From positions 1 through 64,000 of the forward strand of contig CAVPFC010000040.1 in assembly GCA_963703605.1 (NCBI GenBank): 64,000 nucleotides of DNA. Direction: 5' to 3'. Under the pieces are notes generated by a model. That model made no database searches. It had not been told where the DNA came from and worked only from the letters and a program-made list of their open reading frames with translations. Positions 34,811 to 43,340 of the stretch are shown piece after piece. A program made the position numbers and the translations under genes. The DNA is from DASXKD01 sp963703605 (GTDB lineage: Bacteria; Actinomycetota; Actinomycetes; Streptosporangiales; Streptosporangiaceae). Position 1 is the first letter of the stretch. Every line of letters begins with the position of its first letter.

Positions 34811-36199
34811 ATGGAGGGAATCGTGCCCGTACAAAAGCGCTGGGAACAGCACCTGGCCACCAGGATCGCGGACCAGGTCGAAACCATCAAAGCCCAGTTT
34901 CTAGCTCAGCGGAACCTGACGATCGTCGACGAGCCCGATGGCCACGGCGGAGTCGCCTACATGTACGTCGAGGGCCAGCTCCTGGTCCAGGACAAGTACA
35001 TCAACGAGGTGTTCGGTATCTTCAACCCCGGTCAGAGGTTTTCCCACGACCAGGTCCGGCGTGTCGTTCCGGGCGTTTCGCTCTTGATCCAGGATGAAAC
35101 ATTCCCGGCCGAGAACCGCCGTCTAGTGCACGACGCGCTCGAGATCATCGACCAGCAGGTCGGCCGGCATAGGGCCTCACCCAATCACGTCTTCACCGCC
35201 GCCCCGGCCGGCCCCTGCCCGGCCACCGAGCCCGAAGAGGTGTACTTCGACATCGAGCCCTACCCCTCGGTCTGCCTGGAGAACAGCGGCGCCGGGGTCC
35301 TGATCTACGTCGCCGATACCGGACTGCTGGAAGACGCCGATGCCGACCACCCCTGGCTGGCGGGCGTGACGCGCGCGACCAATGCCGACGGGACCGTGCA
35401 GGATTGGGATCCGGCCGCGGTAACGGACCCGGACGGCGTCACCAGAATCCCGGCCTACAGCGGGCATGGCACCTTCGTGGCCGGCGTAATCCGGTGCATG
35501 GCCCCCGAAGCGGACGTCATCGTCTCGAATGGTTTCAAGGTCGCGGGCAGCCAGCTGGAAGCCGATCTCGTCTGCGAGCTCGAGCGGGCGCTCGGTCTCG
35601 GCGTCGATATCTTCCATTTGTCAATCACCGCGAGTACCCGCGATGACCTGTCCTCGCTCGGTTGGGATGGCTTTCTTCGGCAACTGCACGAGCATCAGGG
35701 CGTCGCATGCATCGTCGCGGCCGGCAACAACGGAAACCGCAAGCCGACCTGGCCGGCCGCCAGCCCCGGGATGGTCTCTGTCGGCGCTCTCGGCGGCGAC
35801 TGGCATGGCCGCGCCACGTTCAGCAACTACGGCCACTGGGTGCGTGTCTACGCGCCCGGCCGCGATCTCATCAACGCCTACGCGAGCGGTCTGTATGTCT
35901 GCCAGGACGACCCCTACAAGGGTGTGAAGCGGAATTTCTACGGCATGTGCAAGTGGAGCGGCACGTCGTTCTCCACCCCGATCGTGACTGGACTGGTCGC
36001 GGCCCGGATGTCGCAGACCGGCGAGACAGGGAAGGAAGCGGCTGAGGTCCTGCTCGCCGAGGCCCGAGCCCACGCGATCCCCGGCGTCGGCCCCGTTCTG
36101 CTGCCCCGCTGCGGCGACCACGACGACTGCGGCGACCACGCCCGCTGCCACCGCCGTCCCCACTGCCACCACAGCGAACGGTGCGGCCACGAGGTCTAG
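34811..36199 (+). CDS. Cytoplasmic subtilisin-like S8 serine protease with Cys/His tail
   Basis: The 462-residue protein has an N-terminal region of about 150 residues (possible prodomain or sensor; MYVEGQLLVQDKYINEVFGIF), then an S8 catalytic domain: Asp169 in IYVADTGLL, His219 in YSGHGTFVAGV, oxyanion Asn in VAAGNNGN and Ser386 in KWSGTSFSTP. No signal peptide is present, so it acts in the cytosol. The last 30 residues contain five Cys exactly six residues apart (434, 440, 446, 452, 458) interleaved with His, a likely metal site. GTG 34823, behind GGAGGG, is an alternative start. It is divergent from the CHAT gene. Confidence 0.92.
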   Translation: MEGIVPVQKRWEQHLATRIADQVETIKAQFLAQRNLTIVDEPDGHGGVAYMYVEGQLLVQDKYINEVFGIFNPGQRFSHDQVRRVVPGVSLLIQDETFPAENRRLVHDALEIIDQQVGRHRASPNHVFTAAPAGPCPATEPEEVYFDIEPYPSVCLENSGAGVLIYVADTGLLEDADADHPWLAGVTRATNADGTVQDWDPAAVTDPDGVTRIPAYSGHGTFVAGVIRCMAPEADVIVSNGFKVAGSQLEADLVCELERALGLGVDIFHLSITASTRDDLSSLGWDGFLRQLHEHQGVACIVAAGNNGNRKPTWPAASPGMVSVGALGGDWHGRATFSNYGHWVRVYAPGRDLINAYASGLYVCQDDPYKGVKRNFYGMCKWSGTSFSTPIVTGLVAARMSQTGETGKEAAEVLLAEARAHAIPGVGPVLLPRCGDHDDCGDHARCHRRPHCHHSERCGHEV

Positions 36200-36219
36200 C
36201 GCCATCGGCCACAGCAGGG

Positions 36220-36265
36220 TGAACCCCGGGTTCAACGCCCCTAACAGGGTGGAACCCGGGGTTCA
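36220..36265. terminator. Bidirectional hairpin terminator between convergent genes
   Basis: Fourteen-base arms TGAACCCCGGGTTC (36220-36233) and GAACCCGGGGTTCA (36252-36265) are perfect complements. The 18-nt loop contains its own small stem (CCCT-AAC-AGGG). It stands 20 bp after the subtilase stop and about 105 bp beyond the end of the convergent beta-rich gene, as expected for a shared terminator. Confidence 0.85.
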
Positions 36266-36370
36266 GGACGTTCGCCCGCGGGCCAGCGCCGGGCATGGCC
36301 CAGCCGCCGCGGTACGCCCTCGTTGGCTCGTGGCCACTGGTACCGCGGCGGCTGGTGTCGAGCTGCTGGG

Positions 36371-36850
36371 TTAGCTGCTCTCGATCACAGGATCGGTGAT
36401 CTGGATCGGAGTGGACTCGGCGAAGCCGAACATCTCGTCGAGCTGAGCCGGGTTGCCGGTCGGCGAGTGGTTGATGACCGCGGTCAGCTTGTACACACCC
36501 ACCTTGGGCACCGGCGGGCTGACCTTGAACGTATACGAGAAGGTCAGCGGGGTGACCCCGCCGGTGATGGGGATGGTCGCGGTGCCGAGAGGCCCGGTCA
36601 TCGTACCGACCCCGTCCATGTCGTCGCTGTACAGCGTGACGATCCAGGAGCCGCCGACGACCGGGGTGGCCGCGCCGGTCAGCTGCCAGGAGAGCACGAC
36701 GTCGAACTCGTCATCGGTCTCGAGCAGCGAGGTCTTCTCGTTGTTCTCGGTGGGGTCGAGCACGTCCATGCCCGTGACCTGACCGTCCAGGATGCCGGTT
36801 ACGCCGAAGTCCGTGGCCGGTGTCTGTAGTGCGCTTGAAAGCAGTGACAT
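36371..36850 (-). CDS. Small acidic beta-sandwich-like protein next to the subtilase
   Basis: ATG 36850 (MSLLSSALQTP) follows AAGGAAG and gives 159 residues. The chain is almost all predicted strand: TDDEFDVVLSWQLTGAATPV, VGGSWIVTLYSDDMDGVG, TIPITGGVTPLTFSYTFKV and VGVYKLTAVINHSPTG, ending in an acidic tail. The pattern suggests an Ig-like or C2-like beta-sandwich. There is no signal peptide, membrane helix or catalytic motif. It converges on the subtilase gene. It could be a substrate or inhibitor of the protease pair; this is inference from position. No family name is recognised. Confidence 0.75.
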   Translation of the reverse strand: MSLLSSALQTPATDFGVTGILDGQVTGMDVLDPTENNEKTSLLETDDEFDVVLSWQLTGAATPVVGGSWIVTLYSDDMDGVGTMTGPLGTATIPITGGVTPLTFSYTFKVSPPVPKVGVYKLTAVINHSPTGNPAQLDEMFGFAESTPIQITDPVIESS

Positions 36851-37097
36851 TGGTTCTTCCTTGCCTGAGGCTACTGCGCGGACACCTTGCCCGCGCACGC
36901 CACCGGTACCGGCGCCTGGTTTCCGTGTGGCTACGGGTACGGACTGCAGACAGGGCCGGCTGATACACCTGTTCTGTCTATTTATGTGCCGATCTCGCGA
37001 CACTTCGTCCCGGGCGGCCCGTTTGCCCGAGCTGGCGAGGGAAGACGTGCAAAGCTGGGCATAACCAAGAAGGGGCCTGCTGGAGATCGGAGTTCGG

Positions 37098-37382
37098 TTG
37101 TCTACCCCACATCAGATGACGCGGACGAGAACGCTGGCGCAGGACGTCGAAGAGTGGTCGTGCACCGAGTGCAGCAGGCGGTTGCTGCTTCGCAGGCCGC
37201 CCCAGTTCGAGAAGATCGTGCTCGAGCGCGGCGACGAATGGGCCGCTCATGTCGGCGGGACCGGCGGCCTGCAGCCCGCCGCGGTGAACGCGCGCCCCAG
37301 CGAGCCCGGCGATCTCCGGCCCGGGGACCGCACGTGGCTCTCCGAGCACGGCATCGACTGGGGACCCGACGACGCCCCTTAG
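37098..37382 (+). CDS. Small zinc-ribbon-like protein
   Basis: The TTG start at 37098 has GGAG five bases upstream; ATG 37116 is the alternative. The 94-residue product has one CxxC (WSCTECSRRLLLRRPPQFEK), then IVLERGDEWAAHVGGTGGL and a Gly/Pro/Asp-rich tail ending SEHGIDWGPDD. Similar small actinobacterial proteins carry a single Cys pair with 'R..RR.PP.F...VLE.GDE.A.H.GGTGGL'. The function is unknown; nucleic-acid or metal binding is possible. Confidence 0.6.
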   Translation: MSTPHQMTRTRTLAQDVEEWSCTECSRRLLLRRPPQFEKIVLERGDEWAAHVGGTGGLQPAAVNARPSEPGDLRPGDRTWLSEHGIDWGPDDAP

Positions 37383-37394
37383 CGCGGCGCACGG

Positions 37395-37976
37395 TCAGCG
37401 TACGCGCTCGGCGATTCCTGGGTACTCGAGGACCAGCCCGCTGTCGTCGTAGACCAGGCGGCTCGTGAAGCCGAAGGCCGGGGCCGCGTAGTCGTACCGC
37501 TGATGTGCGCCCTCATACGGGATCCGCAGGTACGCCTGCTCGAGCCGCTCGACGCTCAGGTCGAGCGCATGGACGTACGCGGCGGGCGCGGCCGCCTGCG
37601 CCCCCGTCGGCAGGTCCAGCCGGTGAACCGGCAGCGTGTTGGTCATGGCCGAGGACTCCAGGTCCACGTCCAGGCAGCCGTTCAGATGAGGCGCGGGATC
37701 ACCGTTGACGAGCCAGCGCCCGGCGCCGTCTGCCTCCAGCCGGGTCTCGCGCGATCCCGATACGGTCCTGGCGCTGATATGCGCGTTCCGTGTGACCCAG
37801 CCGTCATCCAGCTCGATGCTGTAGCTCACGACCCAGGTCTGGGCGTCCTCGACGGCCGCCGTGGTCCCGTCGATGGCCCAGCCGCCCTCCAGCGCCCTGA
37901 AGTAGACGACCTCGAACCCCGAACGGGCCTCCCGATGCTGCCAACCCGCGGTCGCCGGCGGCGGATGAAACGGCAT
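37395..37976 (-). CDS. Putative glycolipid-binding protein (PF06475-like)
   Basis: The 193-residue protein matches the putative glycolipid-binding family in length and motifs: WQHREARSGFEVVYFRALEG, TWVVSYSIELDDGWVTRNAH, DGAGRWLVNGDPAPHLNGCL, DVDLESSAMTNTLPVHRL and the C-terminal FTSRLVYDDSGLVLEYPGIA. The fold is a beta-barrel of the same class as Pseudomonas PA1994. The ligand is not established in this organism. It is convergent with the zinc-ribbon gene. Confidence 0.85.
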   Translation of the reverse strand: MPFHPPPATAGWQHREARSGFEVVYFRALEGGWAIDGTTAAVEDAQTWVVSYSIELDDGWVTRNAHISARTVSGSRETRLEADGAGRWLVNGDPAPHLNGCLDVDLESSAMTNTLPVHRLDLPTGAQAAAPAAYVHALDLSVERLEQAYLRIPYEGAHQRYDYAAPAFGFTSRLVYDDSGLVLEYPGIAERVR

Positions 37977-38054
37977 GCCGCCAGTATCGCCCCGCGGCAG
38001 CCACCGTGGCCCGCATTATCCGTGGACCGAGTTCGCCTACGCCACAGCGCGCTT

Positions 38055-38843
38055 TTAGCTCGCGGCCGTGCCCTCAGGCGCCGGGCCGTCGGCCGTGCTC
38101 CGAGGCGAGCTCTTCGCGGTCGCCCTTTTCGCTGCGGTGCCGGTCGCCGCACCCCTCTTCGCCGCAGTGCCGGCCGCTGCACCCTTCGCGGGAGTGCTCT
38201 TCGCCGCCGCGGTCTTCGCCGCCGGCCTCGCCGCCGTACCCCCAGTTGCGCTCTTCGCGGGCGCATTCTTGGCGGCCGTGCCCTTCGCCGCCGTGCTCTT
38301 CGCCGCTCTCGCGGTGGCCGTCGTCTTGGGTGCCGCGCTCGTCGGCGCACTTTCGGCCACGGCACTCGTGGCCGCCCTCTCGACGGACGCACTCTTAGGC
38401 GCCGGGCTGGCCGGCACGCTCGGGGCGGCCGCGCTAACCGGCGCGTTCGGGGCCGCCGGGCCAGCGGGCGCCGTCTTGGCCGCGGCACTGACCGGCGCGC
38501 TCGGCGCGGCCGGGTTCGCAGCGGCGCTCTCAGGACGTGCGGGAATCAGCGGCGTCATCGCCTTCAGCAGGTCCTCGGCGAACCTCCGCTGGCTGGCTAG
38601 CAGCTGCTCGGCCAGATGGTAGGCGCTGGCCACGGCTTCCTCGGGCCCGGGCAGCCGGTTCGCAAACGGTACGCCGAACGCCGGCAGCTTCGGCAACCGG
38701 TCCACGAACGGCGCGTACACGGACGCGAGCCTGGGCGTGGTGGTCTTGACCGTCTCGACCCAGGACTTGATCGCGGTGATCACGGTCTCCTGGCTCTTAC
38801 GGGTGATGGCCAGGAATTCTTCCTGAGCGGGGGTGCTAGCCAT
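38055..38843 (-). CDS. Phasin-like helical protein with Ala/Lys-rich tail
   Basis: ATG 38843 (MASTPAQEEF) gives 262 residues. Residues 1-100 are amphipathic helix (FLAITRKSQETVITAIKSWV, SAYHLAEQLLASQRRFAEDL), as in phasin-like or heparin-binding-haemagglutinin-like proteins. Residues 110-262 are low-complexity Ala/Pro/Lys/Ser text with repeated AAK, TAAK and PAK motifs, reminiscent of the histone H1-like tails of actinobacterial HupS/HBHA. Such tails bind DNA, heparin or polyanions. A polyhydroxyalkanoate or lipid granule coat or a nucleoid role are the main options; sequence alone does not decide. Confidence 0.78.
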   Translation of the reverse strand: MASTPAQEEFLAITRKSQETVITAIKSWVETVKTTTPRLASVYAPFVDRLPKLPAFGVPFANRLPGPEEAVASAYHLAEQLLASQRRFAEDLLKAMTPLIPARPESAAANPAAPSAPVSAAAKTAPAGPAAPNAPVSAAAPSVPASPAPKSASVERAATSAVAESAPTSAAPKTTATARAAKSTAAKGTAAKNAPAKSATGGTAARPAAKTAAAKSTPAKGAAAGTAAKRGAATGTAAKRATAKSSPRSTADGPAPEGTAAS

Positions 38844-39046
38844 GGTATCGGCCTCCTCATCAACATCCACTGCAAACTATATCAAGCATGATTGGGATGT
38901 CAAGCGCGCGCTTAGCGTACACAGCACCCTCCGCGTTCCCACTGATCGTGGACAGAAACCCCGCTGACAACGAGGTAAATGTCCGCGCTCCTGCGCGCCC
39001 CTACTTGCGTGCAGCAGCCCTCCGAACGGGAAGGCCCGAGCAGCGC

Positions 39047-39571
39047 TCAGCGGTACCGGTCGTCGGGCGTTCGCGAGGGCGGGTGGCTTGGCTCGTAGCC
39101 GCCGCCGACCGGCGGCGGCTGCACCGCCCGGCCGGCCACCGAGGTCACCAGCGTCCCGATGGCGATGCCCAGGATCAGGTTGACGACGGCCGTGGCGACC
39201 TTCTGCGACACCGGGGCCGTGGTGCTGAACGGGAACACCACCGCGACCACCGTGGCCAGCCCGATGATCCAGGCGAAGAACGCCTGCGGCCGGGGCGTGC
39301 CCACCAGGAGCAGGTGCATGAGCGCCGTGGCGACCAGCGCGGCCCCAGCGGCCGAGAGCGTGTACGTCCCGGTCGATGCGTCGCCCCAGGCGCCGGCCCG
39401 GCGCGGCGCGAGGATCGGGATGTTGAACAGCCACCGGCATACCAGGATCCCGACCAGCGCGATCAGGGCCGCGACGACCGCGGTCGCCACGCCGCCGGCC
39501 CACAATTGTCCGGGGTTCAGCCTGGGACCCTCCGGTAGTGGTTCTTCTGATCTTGGCATCGGGGTTGTCAT
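39047..39571 (-). CDS. DUF6069 family membrane protein
   Basis: ATG 39571 (MTTPMPRSEEP) gives 174 residues with four membrane helices: LWAGGVATAVVAALIALVGI, YTLSAAGAALVATALMHLLL, FFAWIIGLATVVAVVFPFST and VATAVVNLILGIAIGTLVTS. The spacing and the GTPRPQAFFAWI loop match DUF6069 proteins, found mostly in actinobacteria with no known function. The C-terminus is Pro/Gly-rich and cytoplasmic. Confidence 0.8.
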   Translation of the reverse strand: MTTPMPRSEEPLPEGPRLNPGQLWAGGVATAVVAALIALVGILVCRWLFNIPILAPRRAGAWGDASTGTYTLSAAGAALVATALMHLLLVGTPRPQAFFAWIIGLATVVAVVFPFSTTAPVSQKVATAVVNLILGIAIGTLVTSVAGRAVQPPPVGGGYEPSHPPSRTPDDRYR

Positions 39572-39689
39572 CGGCGCGCCTAACGTTGACCGCGGAATCT
39601 CTCTTGAGACTAACCCGTCACGCCTTTCCGAAACTCCCCGCCCCGCGGTCAATCCGGCCTCCGCAAGAAAGGCCAGAACATCGAACCCC

Positions 39690-40625
39690 TTAACCGACCG
39701 TGACCGCCACCATGGGATAGCCGCTCGCCCCGTTGGGCTCGGGCTGGGCTTGGGCGGCGGTCTGGGTGTAGCCGGTCTTGTCGGTGGCCCGGGCCTCGAT
39801 CACGTGGTTCCCGCCGGTGGCGTCCCACTCCCAGACCCACTGCCGCCAGGTGTCGATGCCGGGCACCGCGGCCAGCCGAGCCTCGTGCCACTGACCGCCG
39901 TCGACTCGGACCTCAACGGCGGAGATGCCCTTGTGCTGGGCCCAGGCCACCCCGGCCACCGTGGCGCGGCCGGCCGAGATCTGGCTCACGCCGTTCGGAA
40001 CGTCGATCCGGCATTCGGTCTTGATCGGTGCCTGCTGCGACCAGCCGCGCGGCACCCAGTAGGCGTAGTTGCCCGAGAACGTGGTGACGTTGATGTCCGT
40101 CACCCACTTGGTCGCCGATACGTACCCGTACAGGCCGGGCACCACCATCCGGGCCGGGAACCCGTGCGCGACCGGCAGCGGCTGGCCGTTCATCGCCACC
40201 GCGAGCAGGGCGTCCCGGCCGTCCATGACGGTGGTGACCGGCGTGCCCGAGGTGAACCCGTCCACCGACGTGCAGAACAGCTGCTCGGCCCCGGCCTTGA
40301 TCCCCGCCTCGCGCAGCAGGCTGGCCAGGCTCGCGCCCAGCCACAACGCGTTGCCGATGTACGGCCCGCCGACCGGGTTGGACACGCAGCACAACGTGAT
40401 GTAATCCTCGATCAGCGGCCGCCGCAGCAGGTCGTCGAAGGTGAGCGTGATCTCGCGCTCCACCATCCCGTGAATCCGCAGCTGCCAGCTCGACGGCGAC
40501 ACCTGCGGCAGCACGATGGCCGTGTCCACCCGGTAGAACGAATTGTTGGACGTGATGAACGAGGCCAGGCCCGGGATGTGCAGGTCGACGCCCGGCGGCA
40601 GCGCCATCGTCCTGGTTGAGCGCAC
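39690..40625 (-). CDS. Molybdopterin-dependent oxidoreductase, N-terminally truncated
   Basis: The 311-residue product is the catalytic part of a sulfite-oxidase-like enzyme: PPGVDLHIPGLASFITSNNS, FYRVDTAIVLPQVSPSSWQL, ITLCCVSNPVGG with the candidate Mo-ligating Cys, HGFPARMVVPGLYGYVSATK (SUOX-type) and a C-terminal Mo-co dimerisation domain (AVEVRVDGGQWHEARL). Homologues carry about 150-200 residues of membrane helices before this point. Here the start (GTG 40625) comes 3 bp after the UPF0182 stop, so the membrane part has been lost. It might still fold as a soluble enzyme. moaE lies 4 kb away. Confidence 0.8.
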   Translation of the reverse strand: MRSTRTMALPPGVDLHIPGLASFITSNNSFYRVDTAIVLPQVSPSSWQLRIHGMVEREITLTFDDLLRRPLIEDYITLCCVSNPVGGPYIGNALWLGASLASLLREAGIKAGAEQLFCTSVDGFTSGTPVTTVMDGRDALLAVAMNGQPLPVAHGFPARMVVPGLYGYVSATKWVTDINVTTFSGNYAYWVPRGWSQQAPIKTECRIDVPNGVSQISAGRATVAGVAWAQHKGISAVEVRVDGGQWHEARLAAVPGIDTWRQWVWEWDATGGNHVIEARATDKTGYTQTAAQAQPEPNGASGYPMVAVTVG

Positions 40626-40628
40626 CGG

Positions 40629-43286
40629 TCAGGGTCGGCTGGAACCCCACCGGTCCTGCCGTCCGCCGTAGTACACGAACACCCGTTGCAGCGAGGGATA
40701 GGAGCCGGTGGAACCGGCCGCGCTGGCGGTCACGTAGACGGGCTCGATGTAGAGCAGGCCGCCGCCCACCGGGATGGTGATCATGTTGCCGAGCGTGACG
40801 ATGGAGCCACCCCGGCGCAGCAGGGTGAGCTCGGCGGACGCGGGCGCGTAACTTTCAAAGCTGCCCTGGACCTGCGATGGCCCCTCGGTGGTGGCCGCCT
40901 GCGGCAACTGCAGGATGCGGATGGTGCCGTATCCGCGCTGCGTCGGGTTGCTGTTCACCACCATGACCGCCGCGAGGTTGGCCCTGTTGCGCGGCACGAA
41001 CGTCGTGGTCAGCGAGAACTCGGGGCGCCGGTACCCGGGAATGGTCTCGGTCAGGTAATACGGCGGCTGGGCCAGCTTGTTCGCGACGACCCCGGTGGGA
41101 TCGTTCGGCACCGTCCAGAAGTTCTGGCCGCTGTAGAAGGGCTGAGCGTAGACGACGTGGTACTCGGTGAGGATCTGCCGCTGGACCTCGAACAGGTCCG
41201 GCGGGTACCGCAGGTGCGGCAGCAGGAAGCCCGGGATGTCCTTGCGCTGGTGGATGACGCCGGGGAACGCGTTCATCCACGCCTGGAGCAGCGGGTCATG
41301 GGTGTCCCACTGGTACAGGGTGACGTGGCCGTTGTAGGCGTTCACCACCGCTTTCACCGAGTTGCGGATGTAGTTGATGGGCCCGGCCGCCTGGCCGGCG
41401 ACGCTGCCGCCCGGGGTCTGGCTGGTGCTCGTGACCGCGGGCATGTCCTCCCGCTGGGAGTAGGGGTACAGGTCCGTGGTGGTGTAGCCGTCCACCACCC
41501 AGTAGATCTGCTTGTTCACCACCACGGGGTAAGGGCTGCCGTCCAGGGTGAGGAACGGGGCGACCTTGGCCACCCGCGCCAGCGGCTGCCGGTCGTAGAG
41601 CATCTCCGAGTCACTGTTGATGGCGCCCGAAAGCAGGATGTTCAGCTCACGGAACTTGATCGCGTACAGCAGGCGGTTGAGGAATGAGCCGACGGGGACG
41701 CCGCCCCCGCCGTGGTAGGTGTAGTTCTGCTGGCCGCTGAGGTTCGTGTACGGGTAGTCGAGCTCCATCCCGCCGTGCCGCTTCGGGGCGCCGACGATCA
41801 CGTAGTTGGTCTCCGCCGGGCCGTAGTACACGCGGGGCTGGAAGTTCCCGAGCTCGCCATGTGGCGGGATGTCGCTCTCGACGAACTTCGGGGTGCCGTC
41901 GGGCGCCATCGTGTTCTCCGAGGCGGCCACCACCCCGAAGCCGTGCGTGTACACCAGGTGGGTGTTGATCCAGTTGCCCTGGCCGGCCGGCGGCCCGGAC
42001 AGCCCGCGGGCCGCCAGCACCAGGTCCTGCGGCAGCTTGCCCTGGCCGGGCAGCACGTAGCGGTCCACCGAGAGCGTGCTGGGGAACTGGTAGAACCCCT
42101 TCACCTGCTGAAGCTGCTGGAACGTCCGCGAGACCACGCTCGGGTCCATCAGCCGCACCCCGGGCAGCGCCGCGGTCTGGGTGTGCAGCGTGCTGGACGA
42201 CTCCGTGGTGGTGCCGCCGTAGAGGCGGACCTGCACCCCGGTCACCCCGTAGGCCCACCGGGTGCCCTTTATCTCCCGGGCGATGTACTTGGACTCCTTG
42301 GCCAGCTCGTTCGGCTTGACCACGAACTGCTGGATGATCGCCGGATAGAGCCCGCCGATGAGGATCGCCGACAGCACCAGCAGGCCGAAGCCGACCGCGG
42401 GCAGCATGGCGCTGCGCCGGACGGCACCGGCGAAGAAGAGCACGGCGCACAGCACCGCGATCACGGCCAGCACCGTCTTGGCCGGGAGGACGGCGTTGAC
42501 GTCGGTGTAGGACGCGCCGGTGGTGACCGCACCACGCTGCGAGAAGTCGATGCCCCACCGGTCGACCCAGTAGGCCGCGCCCTTGAGCAGGACAAAGACT
42601 CCCACCAGGACGTACAACTGGGCCTGCGCCCCGACCGTGGCCTTGGGCCGCCTGGCCTGCCAGCCCAGCCCGCCGTACAGGACGTGCACCACCAGCGCCG
42701 CCAGCAGCGACAGCAGGACGGCCGCGAACAGGTAGCTCAGCACCAGGCGGAGGAACGGGTAGGTGAAGATGAAGAACGAGATGTCCATGTGGAACTGCGG
42801 ATCCCGCTGGTGGAACGGCACCTGGTTGATGAACAGCAGCCAGGTGCGCCAGGCGCCCGACGCGGTGATGCCGGAAATCAGGCCCACCAGGCCGAGCGCG
42901 ATCCCGAGCAGGAGCCGCCGGTGCGGGTCGATGGCTGCCCGGTAGAGGTCCACGCCGGGCCGGTCCGGCGAAGGCCGCGCCGGACGGTAGGCGGGCCGCA
43001 GCCGGTAGGCGAGGACGGCGTTGAACCCGGTCACCGCCGCCATGACGATCCCGACCACGAAGAACAGCGCCCACCTGGTGCCGTAGACCACGTCGAAGAC
43101 CGACCCGAACTGCACGGAGCGGTACCAGAGGAAGTCGGTCCACACCCCCGCGATGATGGTGAGCAGTATCCCGAGGGCGATCAGGCCGCCCAGGACCGGT
43201 ACAAGGTACCGGGGCCAGCGCGGCAGTCGTAGCGGCGCGCGCCCGGTGGGCGGCGGCCGGTCAGCCGGGGACGGCCGGAAACTCAA
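40629..43286 (-). CDS. UPF0182 family membrane protein
   Basis: The 885-residue protein has seven predicted N-terminal membrane helices (for example LVPVLGGLIALGILLTIIAG, ALFFVVGIVMAAVTGFNAVL, LFAAVLLSLLAALVVHVLYG) and a large extracytoplasmic domain of about 550 residues (VRLMDPSVVSRTFQQLQQVK, YVIVGAPKRHGGMELDYPY, PYSQREDMPAVTSTSQTPG). It corresponds to Mtb Rv3193c. Function is unknown. The TTG start at 43286 has AGGGGGC upstream. A 67-bp tandem repeat lies directly 5' of it, in its probable leader or promoter. Confidence 0.95.
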   Translation of the reverse strand: MSFRPSPADRPPPTGRAPLRLPRWPRYLVPVLGGLIALGILLTIIAGVWTDFLWYRSVQFGSVFDVVYGTRWALFFVVGIVMAAVTGFNAVLAYRLRPAYRPARPSPDRPGVDLYRAAIDPHRRLLLGIALGLVGLISGITASGAWRTWLLFINQVPFHQRDPQFHMDISFFIFTYPFLRLVLSYLFAAVLLSLLAALVVHVLYGGLGWQARRPKATVGAQAQLYVLVGVFVLLKGAAYWVDRWGIDFSQRGAVTTGASYTDVNAVLPAKTVLAVIAVLCAVLFFAGAVRRSAMLPAVGFGLLVLSAILIGGLYPAIIQQFVVKPNELAKESKYIAREIKGTRWAYGVTGVQVRLYGGTTTESSSTLHTQTAALPGVRLMDPSVVSRTFQQLQQVKGFYQFPSTLSVDRYVLPGQGKLPQDLVLAARGLSGPPAGQGNWINTHLVYTHGFGVVAASENTMAPDGTPKFVESDIPPHGELGNFQPRVYYGPAETNYVIVGAPKRHGGMELDYPYTNLSGQQNYTYHGGGGVPVGSFLNRLLYAIKFRELNILLSGAINSDSEMLYDRQPLARVAKVAPFLTLDGSPYPVVVNKQIYWVVDGYTTTDLYPYSQREDMPAVTSTSQTPGGSVAGQAAGPINYIRNSVKAVVNAYNGHVTLYQWDTHDPLLQAWMNAFPGVIHQRKDIPGFLLPHLRYPPDLFEVQRQILTEYHVVYAQPFYSGQNFWTVPNDPTGVVANKLAQPPYYLTETIPGYRRPEFSLTTTFVPRNRANLAAVMVVNSNPTQRGYGTIRILQLPQAATTEGPSQVQGSFESYAPASAELTLLRRGGSIVTLGNMITIPVGGGLLYIEPVYVTASAAGSTGSYPSLQRVFVYYGGRQDRWGSSRP

Positions 43287-43340
43287 CCGCGCCCCCTCAC
43301 ATCACCGCGCGCGCGGCGCGGTAGGGCGTCCATGGGCCGC

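Noticed and set aside
41712..43232. A 506-codon frame opposite UPF0182
   Set aside because: Antisense shadow of a strongly conserved membrane protein gene; composition is Arg/His/Val-biased without domain features.
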